Assembly: GCF_036898095.1 (NCBI RefSeq)
Contig: NC_090725.1
Location: 210,202,570 to 210,266,569, forward strand
Source: Palaemon carinicauda
Lineage: Eukaryota; Arthropoda; Malacostraca; Decapoda; Palaemonidae
DNA: 64,000 nucleotides
Direction: 5' to 3'
Shown here: positions 9,860-22,409 of the stretch, piece after piece
Layout of the letters: each line of letters begins with the position of its first letter
How positions within the stretch are numbered: position 1 is the first letter of the stretch
Translations under genes and position numbers: made by a program
Notes under the pieces: generated by a model
Database searches by the model: none
What the model was told of the DNA's origin: nothing
Seen by the model: only the letters and a program-made list of their open reading frames with translations

Positions 9860-11841
9860 GCGTGCTCAGGCTGAAGACAACACAGGACAAGGAACATTGA
9901 AGTAGGCACAACCAGAGTTCAAGGCTTCTCGAGGGTGGTTTGAAAAATTTAAGAGACGGTCTGGCGTTCATTCAGTGGTATGACAGGGTGAGACTGCCAG
10001 CTCGGACACAAAGCAGCCAAAGCCTTTGTTAAGACGTTTGACAAGTTGACTATCCAGGAAGAATACAGTCTTCAGCAAGAATTCAACTGTTATGAAACTG
10101 GGCTTTTTTTCTAAAAAAAAAAGTGCCTTGTCGGACGTACATCACGGTGGAAGAAAAGAAGCTACCCTAGCATAAGCCTATGAAGGACAGGCTTACCCTT
10201 GCACTCTGTGAAACACCAATGGGGATTGAAAAGTGTAGCCTCTGCTGGTGTATCACTACGAGAGTCCTTGAGCCATCAAGAGAAGCTTCCAGTGTTGTGG
10301 AGGGCGAATGCAAAGGCCTTGGTAACAAGAAGCTCTTTCACCGAGTGGGTAAACCTTTGATTTGGCCTGACTGTGAAAAAAAAATATTTGGAAAAGAACT
10401 GCCTCCCTGCTGGTGTTGGACAATACTCTTGCTCACCCTCTTGGCCTTGAGGAAGATATTGAAGCAGATTTCTCATTCATCAGGGATCTCTATCTTCTGC
10501 CTGACACCACCCTTCTCCTCAAGCCCATGGACCAGCAAGTGATTTTAAACTTTAAAAAACTTTATACAAAATATCTCTTCAAGAGATGTTTCAAAATCAC
10601 TGACAGCACAAATCTCACCTTGCGTGAATTTTGGAAGGAGCATTTCGATGTTGTGATATGTCTCAGACTCATCGATAAAGCTTGGCAGGAGGTTTTGAGA
10701 TGCACCTTGAACTATTCGTGGAAGAAGGTGTGGCCAGATGCCAACTCCACACGAGATATCGAGTGTTTCCACATGTACCAAGTTGAAGCTAATGCCGAAA
10801 AAGTTGACGATCCTTAACCTGTTCCTCAATCTGAGGTTGCTGAGATCGTTAGACTCGTGATGTCCATGGGTTTGAGGACAACATTAAAGAGCCTCTCGAG
10901 GAGCACCAAGAAGAACTTATGACAGACGACCTGAAGGAGTTAGAGGCCATGCAATTGAACGTTGTTCAAGAACAATTCTCTAGTGTCGAGGAGGAGGAGG
11001 ATGACCCACTGATAACGACAGAAATTAAGAAGGGTCTAGCTGCCTACTATAGAATGGCAGCTTTTGTAGAAAAGAGACACCCAGAAAAGGTTTACACAGG
11101 TCGTCTTTTTGATCAGGTTAATGACGTTTGCATGAATTATTTCATGGAACATTTTAAGAAGCAGGCAGAAATAGACTTCCTTGGATAGTTATTTATTAAA
11201 GAGGCCTTCGATCCTAGTAGGCCAAGAGGAAGCTGAAAGTGATAAAAAAAAAGTGAATTGGCAGTGATGAAGAAAATTATTAGGTTTAGAAAATGCAAAA
11301 TGAAAAGTAAAAAAAAATACAAAATTAGAAAAATATCTATTATCGTAAAGTTCAGTGTTAATGGTTTTTGCCATTTGTTAATGTGTTTTGTAAAGTTAAG
11401 TGTTAATGTTTTTTGCCTTTAATGTGTTTTGTACAGTTTAGTGTTTATGTTTTCTGGCATTTGTTAATGTTTTCTGGCGTTTATCATCCTCCTCTGCCGT
11501 CCCGCCACTTCGCTCTTGGACTTCTCCTCACTCCAACGGTAAGGTTCCACATTTTTGTTACTGTATTTTCCATTCATTATTGCATTGTTGTACTGTCTGT
11601 TCTAATTATACATTTAATTTACAGGTTATTAACGGTTAGGTTATTATTGAGTTGTCCAAATGATTGTATTTCATTGTGTTTAGTGGAGTTTAGCCTTATT
11701 ATAAAAATCTAATGTGGTGTTTTTGTAGGAATTGGAACAAATTAGGCTAAATTACATGTAAAAAGCGACTGACAATGCGAAAAAAACACGGTACTAAAGC
11801 CTCTACGGAACCAATTAATTTCTCATTATGTGGCATTACTG
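9860..11841 (+). pseudogene. Tigger/pogo DNA transposase, decayed
   Basis: This is a pogo-superfamily (Tigger, TIGD1-like) transposase, a cut-and-paste enzyme with a CENP-B-type DNA-binding half and a DDE catalytic half. The DNA-binding part reads ASRGWFEKFKRRSGVHS at about 9927, then SDTKAAKAFV and EFNCYETGLF. The catalytic part includes MLDNTLAHPLGLEEDI (about 10413) and LKPMDQQVILNFK (about 10527); then come FWKEHFDVV and a C-terminal acidic tail to 11188. Frameshifts occur between 10090 and 10413 and near 10817-10919. The 3' end is well marked: GTGGCATTACTG ends at 11841 and is the inverted form of CAGTAATGCC, the same end as the MITE at 23354. No 5' terminal repeat was found, so the copy appears 5'-truncated. 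Confidence 0.85.
11349..11490 (+). repeat. Tandem repeat in Tigger 3' untranslated part
   Basis: About three imperfect units of 40-50 bases, each around AAGTTAAGTGTTAATG and TTTTTTGCC followed by TTAATGTGTTTTGTA, run head to tail between the transposase stop and the 3' terminal repeat. They appear to be part of the element itself. Confidence 0.6.
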
Positions 11842-11859
11842 TGTATGCCATTACTTTGC

Positions 11860-13285
11860 TAATAAGATTCGGGCATTATTAGGATCTCTTGTTAGCCTCA
11901 AGACATCTGTTTTGCAGGTTTAGCTGGCATGGTTTATTGAATCAGTTATTCTAAAAGTTTAAAGATTTCTTTATTGATATTATAACCACGAATCCTATCC
12001 ATTTGATAAGCCACAAAGGCTAACACTAGTAATAAGAAGCCTTTGTAATTTGTAAGAATATCATTAGATTTTCCTTATGCAAACCAATTATTATATAAAA
12101 GATATGACCTCCAATCAAAACCTCTAGCTATCTCTCATTCAGCCTTTTAGTGCCCCAGTTTTACCCCTAGAGGCACTTAAGGGGTCATGTAGGTGGTGAA
12201 GGATCATGTATTTCTAGTATGTGTCATGAGATATCTGCTACTACTCAGCAAGGGTAATGAAAAATAATTAATTTTTTATATGAGGAAATGAACATTTAAC
12301 AAATATGAATATATTTATTTATTTTTTTTTTTTTTTTTTTTTTTTGTGAGTAAAGTAATTCAGTATCGCTTTTGTAGGACTGAAAGTAATGGAAGTTATT
12401 GGAGATGGATGTATCACTGCTCACACTCCCGATTATGAGCCATACATCGATGTGATTGCAGAGGGATTTGGAGTAGCTCTTGGTGGTAATGGTTATGCAG
12501 CCAAATCATGTCCTGAATTTGGAAGACTTGCAGCTCGTTTAGTCTTACTAGGAGAGTGGAACACAGAAATACCAAGAGACAGAGTCAGGATCAAATGGAA
12601 AGAAATATAGAAGAGAAATTGTATAAATTAGCCAACTTAAAACTAAAACCACTAACAAATTGGTAAAGTTAAATTTCAGCAAATTATATTCATCAGTAAA
12701 TTTCATGTAAATTCAAGGGTATTATAAACTTTTGAAATATGTTGAACATCTTACTTTAACCAATTAACACCAAGGAATGGGTCAACATGAAATATCATGT
12801 TTTTATATTTGACTCCTAAATATATTTGCATTATGTCATTTGTTAGTAATTTTTATTCGTATAATTTAAATATATAGTTTACAGATACTTGTAATTTGTG
12901 GGATATAATTTTTTCATTACTATAGATGAGATGTATGATTAGGCATTTTCATAGATATGATGAAAAAGCTGCATAAGTTTTAACATATAAACCACAAAAC
13001 TCAGAAGTTTGGCATGAATACTGTAAAATGAGGGCTGTAGACGTTAGCTGGAATGCCAAACATTTTGGAAGCAATTTTAGTGTAATGCACAATAGGGTGA
13101 TTATCAAGTATTGTTTTTCTATTTGAAGACAAGTATTGTGGTAGACAGGTGTAATTACTAAATTTAGTAAAAAGAAAAAAATTACTGAACTTGATTGAGC
13201 TATTAGGAGGAATTTTCATGCCAAAGATCTAAATCTACTTATAATCCAAGTCTTTCATTTTGGAGGATTGGACAGAAACATAATA
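11860..13285 (+). repeat. Host segmental duplication, copy 1 (left block)
   Basis: This block is similar to 24040-25430 through intron, exon and downstream sequence. Shared landmarks are GGATCTCTTGTTAGCCTCAA with TTTTGCAGGTTTA (about 11882 and 24071), the exon itself, ATAAATTAGCCAACTTAAAA (just after the exon), GGAATGGGTCAACATGAAAT (about 12774 and 24904), and GGAGGATTGGACAG (about 13262 and 25408). Similarity resumes on the far side of the DIRS-A insertion: AAAGAATGTACACTGTTCAG at 13286 against AAAGAATGTACAATATTTAG near 32074. The two copies are in the same orientation, about 12.1 kb apart. Confidence 0.85.
12378..12610 (+). CDS. C-terminal exon, FAD-dependent oxidoreductase-like (copy 1)
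   Basis: This is a single terminal exon, preceded by the splice acceptor CTTTTGTAG at 12369-12377 and ending at the stop codon TAG (12608-12610). It adds about 77 residues, with a phase that needs one base from an upstream exon. The peptide runs GDGCITAHTPDYEPYID, then EGFGVALGGNGYAAKS, then CPEFGRLAARLVLLGEW and RIKWKEI. The order 'threonine-proline-aspartate...Y-I-D', then a Gly-rich block, then E-x-GRLAA-x-L resembles the C-terminal FAD-binding end of DAO-family oxidoreductases such as sarcosine-oxidase-like enzymes; that assignment is from memory and only moderate. No upstream exon is visible in the window, so introns must be long or the exon is an orphan. A nearly identical exon is at 24522-24754, where both splice site and stop are also kept. 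Confidence 0.65.
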
Positions 13286-13289
13286 AAGA

Positions 13290-15260
13290 ATGTACACTGT
13301 TCAGAGCAGCACATTTAGAGCAACCCCTTAATCCTTTGGACATATCCAAGGAGGGGCAGACTTTTGCAAAGTGTAAATAATGTGTATAGTGACCATTCTA
13401 GTTTATATTAGCTTACCCAAAACTGTAGTCTAGCTTGGCCTAACCTATGCAGTCATAAGTATTGTGAGTAAAACTTATAATGTAGAATCCACAAAAGTGA
13501 GAAAAGTATAACAGTGAAGTATAAAAGTACAATGAGACCATATTTTACTTGATCTTACTGATTGAATACCTGAAAAGTAACATCAATATTTTCATGATAT
13601 CATCAAAGTTAACAGCAACAATTTATTTGGGTTTTATGTATATTCATTCAGGAAATATTAGATTTTGCTCTTAAATTTAGCAGAGCTCATTGTTCCATCA
13701 AATGCAAGTCAGAAAGTTCAGTTTTTTGTATATGAGATGAATGTACTATTTTAAAATAAGGTACCTGAAATTTTTCATCTTGAAAGTTAAGAAAAAAAAA
13801 CATCGGTGCTAAGCACAAGAATAGGGAATCTGCATTAGTAATTCATACAAGGATTGGGTAGTATTGTTTGCTTTTGGATTTCAAGTTGAACTACACGTAT
13901 CATAGGTAGATCCAGAAGTAGTAATTGAGTGATGTTAAGTTTTTAAAAATAAGGTGAATTTGAATCCTAATTCAAGTCAGAGATGATGCATTATCTTAAC
14001 CCTTCAGTGATGGCTAACATAAATAGATGTGCATGTAGTCTTCGGCACTAGGAGAGGGTAAGCATATATTGATGTGTGGGTATTCTGTATGGATCACTAG
14101 GCAATTTTTTTTTTTTTTGGGGGGGGGGTGTACAAGGTAACAGCATGATTTAATCTACTTACTGGCAACCCCATAATCTAGTATTCAGGCAAAGTTTGTA
14201 ATTACCGCATTGGTCACTGCCTGTCTTCAACCATGAAAGCATCCAAAGACAGCCTGCCTGGTCTTTTACCTGCATGTTTGTACAGAGTATCGGATATCAT
14301 TCAGATGTTGGCTAACTTTGTCTCAGATTTTGACTAACATTATGTAGATGTTGACTAACTTTATACAAATTATTTTGAAGATGACATGTATTAGAAGTAG
14401 AAATTTAAAGTGATAACTGTCATATTTGCCAATAAAGTGGATTGTATGAAACTCCCTGAGAGGAGACAAAATCGGTTGAGCCATTGGGTCCCAAAAGGTT
14501 TTCTATATAGGGGGTTTTCCTTTAGAGTTTTCAGAAATGAGTCTCCTAAAGAGGACTGATTTTTCCACTTATTACATTAGCTATGCCAGATCATTGCCAA
14601 CTCAGGATAAGAAAGTTATATCCACCTGTTTAAGCTGAAGACAGTCTTTCTAGGCTTTCAGGTTTTTCCCCTAGCAGGTGTTGTTAGGTATGATAGGGCA
14701 TATTATTTGACAATTCTACCAGAATGGCATATATTTGTGTTTTATGGTAATAGAGATTTTTCTTTAAACAGAAGGGTAAAGGATGTTAATGATCTACTAC
14801 AGTACTATGTAATAGAGAAGTAAGATGTGTTATCATACATATACAGTTAGGGAAGTCAAGTTTTACCCTTAAAGTGATGGCTAGAACAAAAGGAGTGCTG
14901 CAGGCTATATTATCTTCGGGGAATAGCCTATAGTTACCGTGTATGCAACCAACAGGAACATTTTACTCCCAAATAATTCCCCAGCAATTTTGAATCCAGT
15001 TGTATCTGGGACAGAATTTTTATATGGTACAAAGGTGTTCAAGATGTTATGTAATTTTATAACATTTCTAAATTCACGTGAAAGGACAACAAAATTATGT
15101 ATACTTCTCTAAAGATGATACAAGCAAGATAAGAAGGAATTGTATTTACCAGAGTAAAAAAGATAATGAAGTCTAATGATGGTGTCATCTTTTGGCACTC
15201 TGAGGAACTACTATCTTCGAAATTTCATATATTAAAGTTTTTTTTATATTATATATATAC

Positions 15261-15309
<49 letters not shown>

Positions 15310-17230
15310 GTGCACCTTATTGTTTTGCTTTTACCTTCAATGACAATCTAATTTTTCAGTTTTACCATTTATCTGTCACTTTCTATATGATAATCTCCAT
15401 ACCAATAACATGAGTCAATACAGTACTTTATTGTTTTTCTTTAACTTTCAATACCGGTGAGTACTCTTTCAGTTATAATATTTATATGTCACTTTTTATT
15501 CATTATTCTCCATGCTGATAGTATGAGTTATTCACATCAAGATTTTGCAGTATCTCTTGCATAGGATAATTGCCCACTAAATGTACTGAATTTCTGGTAA
15601 TCTGTCTGAAAATTTAAAACCCGACCCATTTTCTCTTTTGGGTATTTACAATTCATGCTAATAATACCATGGATATAATAACTACATGTAATTACAAAAA
15701 AATGAGAAAATTATAAAGCAAAGTGAATGAAACGTAGGGTATGGAGAATTATGCAGTGTATTTGAATTAGATTGGTAAAATTTTAGTAGCAAGTGGATGA
15801 TTTACTAATGGTATAAGAAAACTAATTAACCTCTTCAATTCCAGCCTCTCACGAAAAAAATTGCCACTCGAGCCCCATGTTCCTTTTAGGAACATCTTAC
15901 TCAATTCCTTTTGGCACAAACCCTTAGTTGTAGGAATTGAAAAATTTTATCATTACATTGCTGAAAATTAATTTTGTTTCAAGTGATATATAATGAGGAG
16001 GTATTGGGAAGAGTGAATCAGAAGAGATCACTTCTAAAAGTGATAAGGAAGCAGATGTAATTTCTGTGACATGTAATAAGAAAAGAAAATATAGAAATTT
16101 TATGTCATACAGTAGAGATAGAGGAGAGAAGAGCAAGAAGCCAGCAAAGGAAAAAGTTTCTGGATATTTTCTGGGGGATGTAAATGAGAATATAACAGCT
16201 GGACAATTTATAGAGAGAGGCAATTGACAGCCCATGTCAAGGACATGGCACTTAGATAGATAAATAGATAGATAATTTTTCATATTTTGTAAAGTATTCA
16301 TACATAAAAGATAAAAGAAAGAGGAAAAACAGGAAATTACAGTATGTTAAATGACACCAAATGGGACAGAAGGGAATTGAAATTCCCAAACATACAATAC
16401 ATCCAAGGAGATTCAAAGAGTCAAATATAGTACAAAATACACTCACAAATAGGATTATTAAACCTAAGAATAAAATTTTAGAATAACATACAGTATCTCA
16501 GTAGTGGAGAATATATTACTCAAGAATAATTATGACAATTTGAACTTATTACTTATGTTTAGATACTTTACTAAAGTAGCTTCAAATATTGGATATTGGT
16601 TCTCTTATTATGCTACTGGTAAGATTTTATAACAAATACTTACTAAAAATAAAAAAAAAAAGATAAAACAATGATAGGTGCATGTGTCTGAATAGTTTCT
16701 AAAGAAATCCATGTTGATTTTGCATGTTATATCTTTGGTTATTGAGTTTAGTATTCAACTTTCATAGTCATTTAATTTCATTAAAGAACTACAGTGAAAT
16801 AAGCTAAATAGAATACCGATTTTAGTGGGAACATGCCAACACATACAGAACATAGGTTCAATCAGTTTGGTTGCACAGAACCTACAGTATTATCATAGCA
16901 CATGCCTTTATTCCTATTTAAGGAACATATTTCTGAAATACTTACTGATCTAAATGCATACTATGGTCTGTTTTCATGATTAGAAGGTTTTGAAAGTATT
17001 TAGAGGTTTTTTTTTTTTACAGACAACAAGTGTGGTTGATTATGCTTTCAACATTTTGATTGTCAGTCAATTAAACTGATTTTCCATTCAGTTCACAACT
17101 TCATGACACAATCAGAAAAATTCAGAGCAGTAAAGCCATCTATTATTGCTTTGACAAGACAGCGCCAATAAACATTATGCATAAGGATCTAAGCTTTCCT
17201 ATCTTGTACAATAATGCCAGCTACAAGGGA
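13290..17230. other. AT-rich intergenic or intronic DNA, no gene seen
   Basis: I find no supportable coding region, RNA gene or transposon coding domain here. Short simple-sequence runs occur: T and G homopolymers at 14107-14129 and a (TA)n array at 15249-15303. Codon-like stretches on the minus strand at 15924-16301 are compositionally hydrophobic and lack any recognisable motif. Confidence 0.6.
15249..15303. repeat. (TA)n microsatellite
   Basis: A nearly pure TA dinucleotide run of about 50 bases. It is one of several in the window. Confidence 0.95.
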
Positions 17231-18181
17231 ATTAACGTACCCTGTATAAGTTTTCCAAGATACGAGTCATCACACGGTCGATTTTTTGCTTTGTTACAAG
17301 AGAAAGAATTTGAGATATGAGTTCGAGACATCGCTGCTAGATGGCATAGTGAGCAGTAACAACACAGCATCCCCCAGCCTCAAGCTTCTGAAGTTCCAAC
17401 ACGCTCTCATGTTATTTGTGCAATCACCTCGTAGACTAAACACTTGATTCGTTGCACTCGTGGTTTCTTTCCTCATGTTTTGTGAGAATTTTTTATTCTA
17501 ACTTTCTTTTAACCAGGCCTCCTAAAAAGTTGAATGCTAGTGACAGTGCAGAGAGGAGGAGAATGATGTCCATAGAATTGGAATTGGAAATAAATAAGAA
17601 ACATGAGTAAGGTGCAAATGTGAAATACTTGGCTAAGATGTATGAACATAGGAAGTGAAGAACGTGTGGTTAAATAATCAAGAATCAGTGAAGACAGTGA
17701 TGGAAAATAAGATAAGCAAAGAAAAAAATCTAAAAAGGATAAAGTAATAAAATTAAAAAATATTAGAAAAAAAACAATTGTGAAGTAGCTTTTAAGTTTA
17801 GGGTTACATACGTAGTGTTAAGTAGTGATAGCAAAAAAACGAGCCTTCGATCCTTCTCTGTGAATCTCCTCTACCTTCAACCTCCACCAGTGTCTTTGTT
17901 AGCTTTGGTCATCTCTCCTATATTAGTAGACTGGTTAAAACCTTTTTTTTATCTTTACATACTCCTTCTGTTATATTTTTATAATATATTTAATATTTAG
18001 AAATGCATTTTCCTTATTTAACAAAATGAAACCTAAGAATAAAGGGTGTCATTTTGAGTGCTGGAACTGATTAAATGTATTTCAAGTATTTTTAATGGTG
18101 AAAATTGATTTAATATACGAGCAAATTGAGATGAGAACTCGCCCCCAGAATGAATTAAACTCTTAAGTCAAGGTACCATTG
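17230..18181 (+). mobile_element. Internally deleted Tigger/pogo element
   Basis: The right end reads GTCAAGGTACCATTG then TA. In reverse this is CAATGGTACCTTGAC, a typical Tigger terminal repeat, and further in are GGGGGCGAGTT and TTGCTCGTATATT in reverse. The left end is degenerate near 17230-17330 (AAGATACGAGT, GAGATATGAG). Inside, 17517-17720 encodes the start of a Tigger transposase: PPKKLNASDSAERRRMMS, then INKKHE and KYLAKMYEHRK, the helix-turn-helix start. It is followed directly by 3' untranslated-type sequence (GAGCCTTCGATCCTTC, compare AGGCCTTCGATCCTAG at 11200). The catalytic region is therefore deleted, leaving a non-autonomous element of about 950 bases. Confidence 0.7.
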
Positions 18182-18189
18182 TAATGTCT

Positions 18190-18700
18190 TTTTTTTTTTA
18201 TTTCCATGGGCAATGTGGAGCCTTATGTCCTTGTGTTCTCTCTCATAAGACCAGTACTAGACAATTTACAGTTGTTCACCAATACTATTATAATTCTTGT
18301 TATTCTCTGTTGGCTACAGCAATCCTGCTTTTCTTACCTTTGTAGTTTTCATCTGAGACTCCATCCATCATGGGCAAAAATTTTATATGCTATATGTAGA
18401 TAAAATTTCTATATTTTATGATTTAGGACCTGTGAGTAAGGTTTATTTTGAAACATTAAATATTAATGGTAAGATGAAAATATTGTAATGATTTGTAAAT
18501 CAAAAATATCATTGTATTCTAGACCAAGAGCTTCTGGTAATTTCTCATCATTTGTCAAAGCAGCCAGATGTGCTTACAGCGTAAAAAGAATCCCCAGGAG
18601 TTTTCCCGAACTTTATAGAAAACAGGTCTCATATACTGCATGTAAAGAAAGTTACACTGGCATTCAATAGTCAATAAAAATCTATTTGTGAAGCCATACT
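18190..18700. other. No gene recognised
   Basis: A 61-codon open frame at 18488-18670 (+) is rich in Arg, Lys and Ser but has no motif I recognise, no clear splice sites and no counterpart at the equivalent place in the second duplicate. I treat it as non-coding by default. Confidence 0.4.
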
Positions 18701-18826
18701 TCCATTTGCAGCATTGCTAGTTTTAGAAGAAAACAAGGAAATTTTGGAAGATCGAATTTCTTCAAAAGCTATGCTTTTATGCTTGAAACTACATCCTGGA
18801 AATGCTATAAAAATTCAGCATTGAGC

Positions 18827-18861
<35 letters not shown>

Positions 18862-19160
18862 TTCGTCATCTGGGTCTCACTTTATAGAGATATAAATTTA
18901 AGGCCTGCATTTCTTTGTGAAGTTATATTAATTAATATTAATAGGTGAACTATATGTAGTTTATGAACCCTGTAAAATATTGTAAGTATCATTATTGTTA
19001 AATATAGTTATTGTTATGTTTGCTGGCTATTAGTGTCTTTAGTTGTTACTTTTTTTTATTGTCTATGCTGAATTAAGGCATTAAAGTAGATTTTATGTTT
19101 TGACCATAATACTAAATCGTCAATTATATGCTTGGAAGCTGTCAAGAGATGCTTCAATAA
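18700..19160 (+). repeat. Host segmental duplication, copy 1 (right block)
   Basis: The stretch matches 32690-34160. Landmarks are GAAAACAAGGAAATTTTGGA against GAAAATAACAAGGAAACCTT, and AAATATAGTTATTGTTATGT against AAATATAGTTATTGTTTTGT with TTTGCTGGCTAT after both, and TAGATTTTA near each end. In copy 2 an RTE element sits in the middle; in copy 1 the corresponding place has an (AAT)n run at 18828-18860. Both copies can be read in one frame as LLxLEENKE-LExRISS, which could be a decayed exon, but I cannot assign a protein. Confidence 0.65.
18828..18860. repeat. (AAT)n microsatellite
   Basis: About eleven AAT/ATA triplets in a row. It lies where copy 2 of the duplication has the RTE insertion. 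Confidence 0.9.
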
Positions 19161-19334
19161 AAGAGGGCTTTAATTCAACAATGCACAAATCGTAACCATT
19201 CTATGAAAAGGATCACCATCCATGCTCTTATAGGACAAGCCTTTTTTTCAACTTGGACGCATTGAGAGGGAAGATTCGTTGAAACCCACGGTAGTAGACC
19301 ACCTGTTACACTGTACCTAAAAGCCTATCAATCA

Positions 19335-19555
19335 TCCCTCTTCCAAGAATTTGAATGTAGGGTATTCACTTTAGCTTATGCAAGGAGCTAGGGCAAGTTT
19401 TCCTGCTCCTAAGGGTTTGAATGTTTGATACTGTATTTACTTTGGCTTATGCAATGAGCTAAGGAAAATATTCCCTCTCTCTCAATAATTCGAATGTAGG
19501 GTATTCATTTTTGCTCATGGAATGAGCTAGAGCAAATATACCAACACCTTAACAA
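19335..19555 (+). repeat. Three-unit tandem repeat, about 75 bp per unit
   Basis: Three diverged units each contain TTGAATGT or TCGAATGT, then GTATTCACTTTAGCTTATGC or a close variant, then AATGAGCTAAGG-like sequence and a CT-rich end. The best-conserved core is GCTTATGCAATGAGCTA. Nothing suggests coding. Confidence 0.7.
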
Positions 19556-19559
19556 GGAT

Positions 19560-21579
19560 TTATCATTAATCCTGAAATACTTTGCTTTTAGAGGGTTTAA
19601 ACCTATTAAAGTTATTCATAAAGAACCTAATCTTTAACTGATTTTTAGTTGCTTAGCAGTATTGGTTGTAGCTTTAATTAATTTTAATTATAGGTTTCCC
19701 TTAAATAATCTTTCCGGTTAGATATCACTTACCAAATCTTGTTCTTAGTTATCACCTAACTTTATCATATCTGTGCTGCCTGTTCAGCTAACTATCATCT
19801 TGATAACATCTGCTTTTAAGAAAAGGGTAATTCTTTTTTTTTATTATTGGTTAGTCTGGTTAAAATGAGAAATATCTACAAACTCTATATCCTTTTTTTA
19901 GAGAGGAAAAGGATTTTAAGGGATCCGGCCTGCTAATGCCATTTTTTTTTTGAGAACAGTACTTTGACATTCATACCACTTAATAAGGTGACTTAGGACG
20001 TTTCCAAACTGTATAGGATTTTTGCCTCTGACCTTCGGTTTTGGGACGACAGGGGGGATTTATCCTGAAAATGAGTGTTTTTCTAATTCTATCTCCTCCC
20101 TTGATAATTAATATTAAGATCTGGGAATACTACCCTATATAGACCTGATGTAGACCTCCAATCAAATGAAGAGTTTTTTTTTTCTAAAAGTAATTTTTTG
20201 CTAGATATGAAGTTTTTCATTTTGGTAATAAATCAGGGAAAAAATTAAGAAAAAAATATGAAACAAAAATAGGAAAAGACTTCATTTTCTTGTTTTATAA
20301 TGTCTCTCTAAGTTATATACCAAATTTCAATGCTATATCTTTAAAACTAAGGGAGAAGATAGAATTGGATGGTCAATAAGGATAGTTTTGAGATACAGGC
20401 GTTCAAAGTTTTCCTTTGTATTTTTACAAAGGCAGTATTAATAAATCATGATTATTATGAATTTTATGTTCTTTTTTTGGATAATAATAAAGCAAATCAA
20501 TGTTATTTATCATAGTTTAATAATAAATGAAGATCCCTTTGCTCAATATCTTTCTTCTTTAGGCTTCTGTCAGGCAAGGCGGCTGCTCCTCCATCCACTC
20601 CACTCTCTCTCCGTCACTACCGATATTACCCACTTCTGAACTCTTATTAGAGACAGTTTTCTTCTTTCTTATGTTAGCAAGATGTTGAAATTGTCTTTTC
20701 CTCTTTGGCATGGTGAAGTTCTTGCCAAAACCAAGAAAAACAGACGTAAAAAAGAGTGAATGTCAGAAGTCAAACTCAAATGTGTACTGTCCCTGAGGTT
20801 TCTGCTAGCTTTGAAGGCTGAAGGGTGTAATACTTCGTCTTGTGGTTCTTGAATCTATACAGATGCCAGTGCTCACAATTTTTTTATGTTAAAATTTTAT
20901 AATTATCAAAATTTATAACAGATGAAATACTACATTTTCTTGTAGGGATCAATGTTTTTGACTTATTGAGTAACTTTTACTAATTACCCTGTAACTATGA
21001 AAGTAAGAGGAATTTTGACAAAATATTACGAATACACATTTCCCATTGCCATACCAGGCCCAGTTAATTTTTTCAGGATTTTGTGTTTTTCATCCTATAC
21101 CCCCATGTATTGGCATACCAGCCGGGCCCCTAAAGCTATTGCGTAATTATCTTTTATAGTAAATTTGAATTATCCAAGGAAAGTTCAAGATCCATGAGAT
21201 TAGGGCTGTAATTGCTTTCAGAGTAATTTCAATTGTGAATTAAATTCTGTATAGGGCAAATAGAAAATGCCTTTCTATTCTCATTATATTATACTGAGAT
21301 GCATTCCTCTTAATAGTCAGATTGCTAACATCAAATTTTGAGATTACCATTGCAGAGCAGATAAAAGAACAAATTTGGAGAGATGATCTCTCAAGAACAA
21401 AAAATTTCAAATCTTTTTTATATTCATAATAAAATAAAACTATATTCATCTACCTTATGGAGCATCAGTATTACAAAAGAGGTTCAAAACGGTTTTGAAC
21501 TAAATTGATTGCTATGCAACTGAAAACACGAACCCAACTGTGATTACCATGATTAACATTAAAGTACTGTATTTGAAAT
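19560..21579. other. AT-rich DNA, no gene seen
   Basis: No coding domain, RNA gene or transposon end could be supported. The region has several T homopolymers. It separates the right block of duplicate 1 from a TE-like remnant. Confidence 0.55.
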
Positions 21580-22130
21580 ATGGAGGTAGTCTCAGGGAAT
21601 GATGTCGGACCTCATGTAGGGCACAGCAGACTTAACCTAACAGCAGCTCATCTAACTAAAACCAGGTATGCCCACCAAGTAACTCTATTGGCACTGCTCA
21701 ACCTCCAGAAGGAGGCATTCTTGCTGAATATTAGCTCAAAAGGTGCAGAGTCAGCCACAGCATGGGTGAAATGGCAAGCTAAAGAAGAGCTCTACTTTTG
21801 TGTACTGGGACTTGATCATGAGATATGAAACCCTTATTCTCATATTTGTCAATGCTCAGAGAAAAGAACTCACTCCGCTGTTCTTTGCATTGGACCATAC
21901 CAATTATGCACGATGGATGCCTGTCCACATCAGGAATGTGAAGTCCCAGCACTGTCAAAGATAAGTTGAAAACACTCTCACTGAGTGCTTTCTAAGGCCT
22001 CAAGTGAATTCTCGGTGATTTCATTTGACCAGGCTCATGAGCAGGAAAACAAGATATTGAAAGGCTCAGGGAGTGCTATGGGGCTTACTGAAAACTCTGT
22101 TGGCTTTTGACAATGGATGTTCTTAGGGCT
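21580..22130 (+). pseudogene. Remnant of an unnamed invertebrate TE-like gene family (C-terminal part)
   Basis: Translations in shifting frames show blocks that I recognise as a repetitive, uncharacterised gene family of invertebrate genomes: AWVKWQA (about 21755), FVYWDLIMRYETLILIFV with AQREKN (about 21795-21865), then FFALDHTNYARWMPVHIRNV (about 21880-21940), and further on fragments of FDQAHEQENK and GSGSAMGLTENS (about 22025-22100). The family is usually found in many copies and behaves like a mobile element, but I cannot name its enzyme class. The N-terminal portion of the same family is at 62734-64000. Several frame changes and stops mean this copy is dead. There is no evidence for a host function. 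Confidence 0.6.
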
Positions 22131-22266
22131 AAAGCTAGTTCTGTCACATATTATAGGAAACAACTATTTATACCCAGTAGTATAGTAAAGAATACATTGC
22201 TATTCCTTTCTGCCGGTAACAGGTTTTCTCGGTAAATATCATACTAGGAAAAAACTGTGGAGGCAT

Positions 22267-22270
<4 letters not shown>

Positions 22271-22326
<56 letters not shown>

Positions 22327-22339
22327 GTATATGTATATG

Positions 22340-22396
<57 letters not shown>

Positions 22397-22405
22397 TATA
22401 TATAT
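22271..22405. repeat. (TA)n microsatellite with TG interruptions
   Basis: A TA array of about 135 bases with a few TATG and TATAC interruptions near its centre. Confidence 0.95.
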
Positions 22406-22409
22406 GCAC

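Noticed and set aside
15924..16446. Hydrophobic minus-strand open frames as membrane proteins
   Set aside because: Composition is that of T-rich antisense DNA (Phe, Leu, Ser); there are no motifs and no splice or promoter context.
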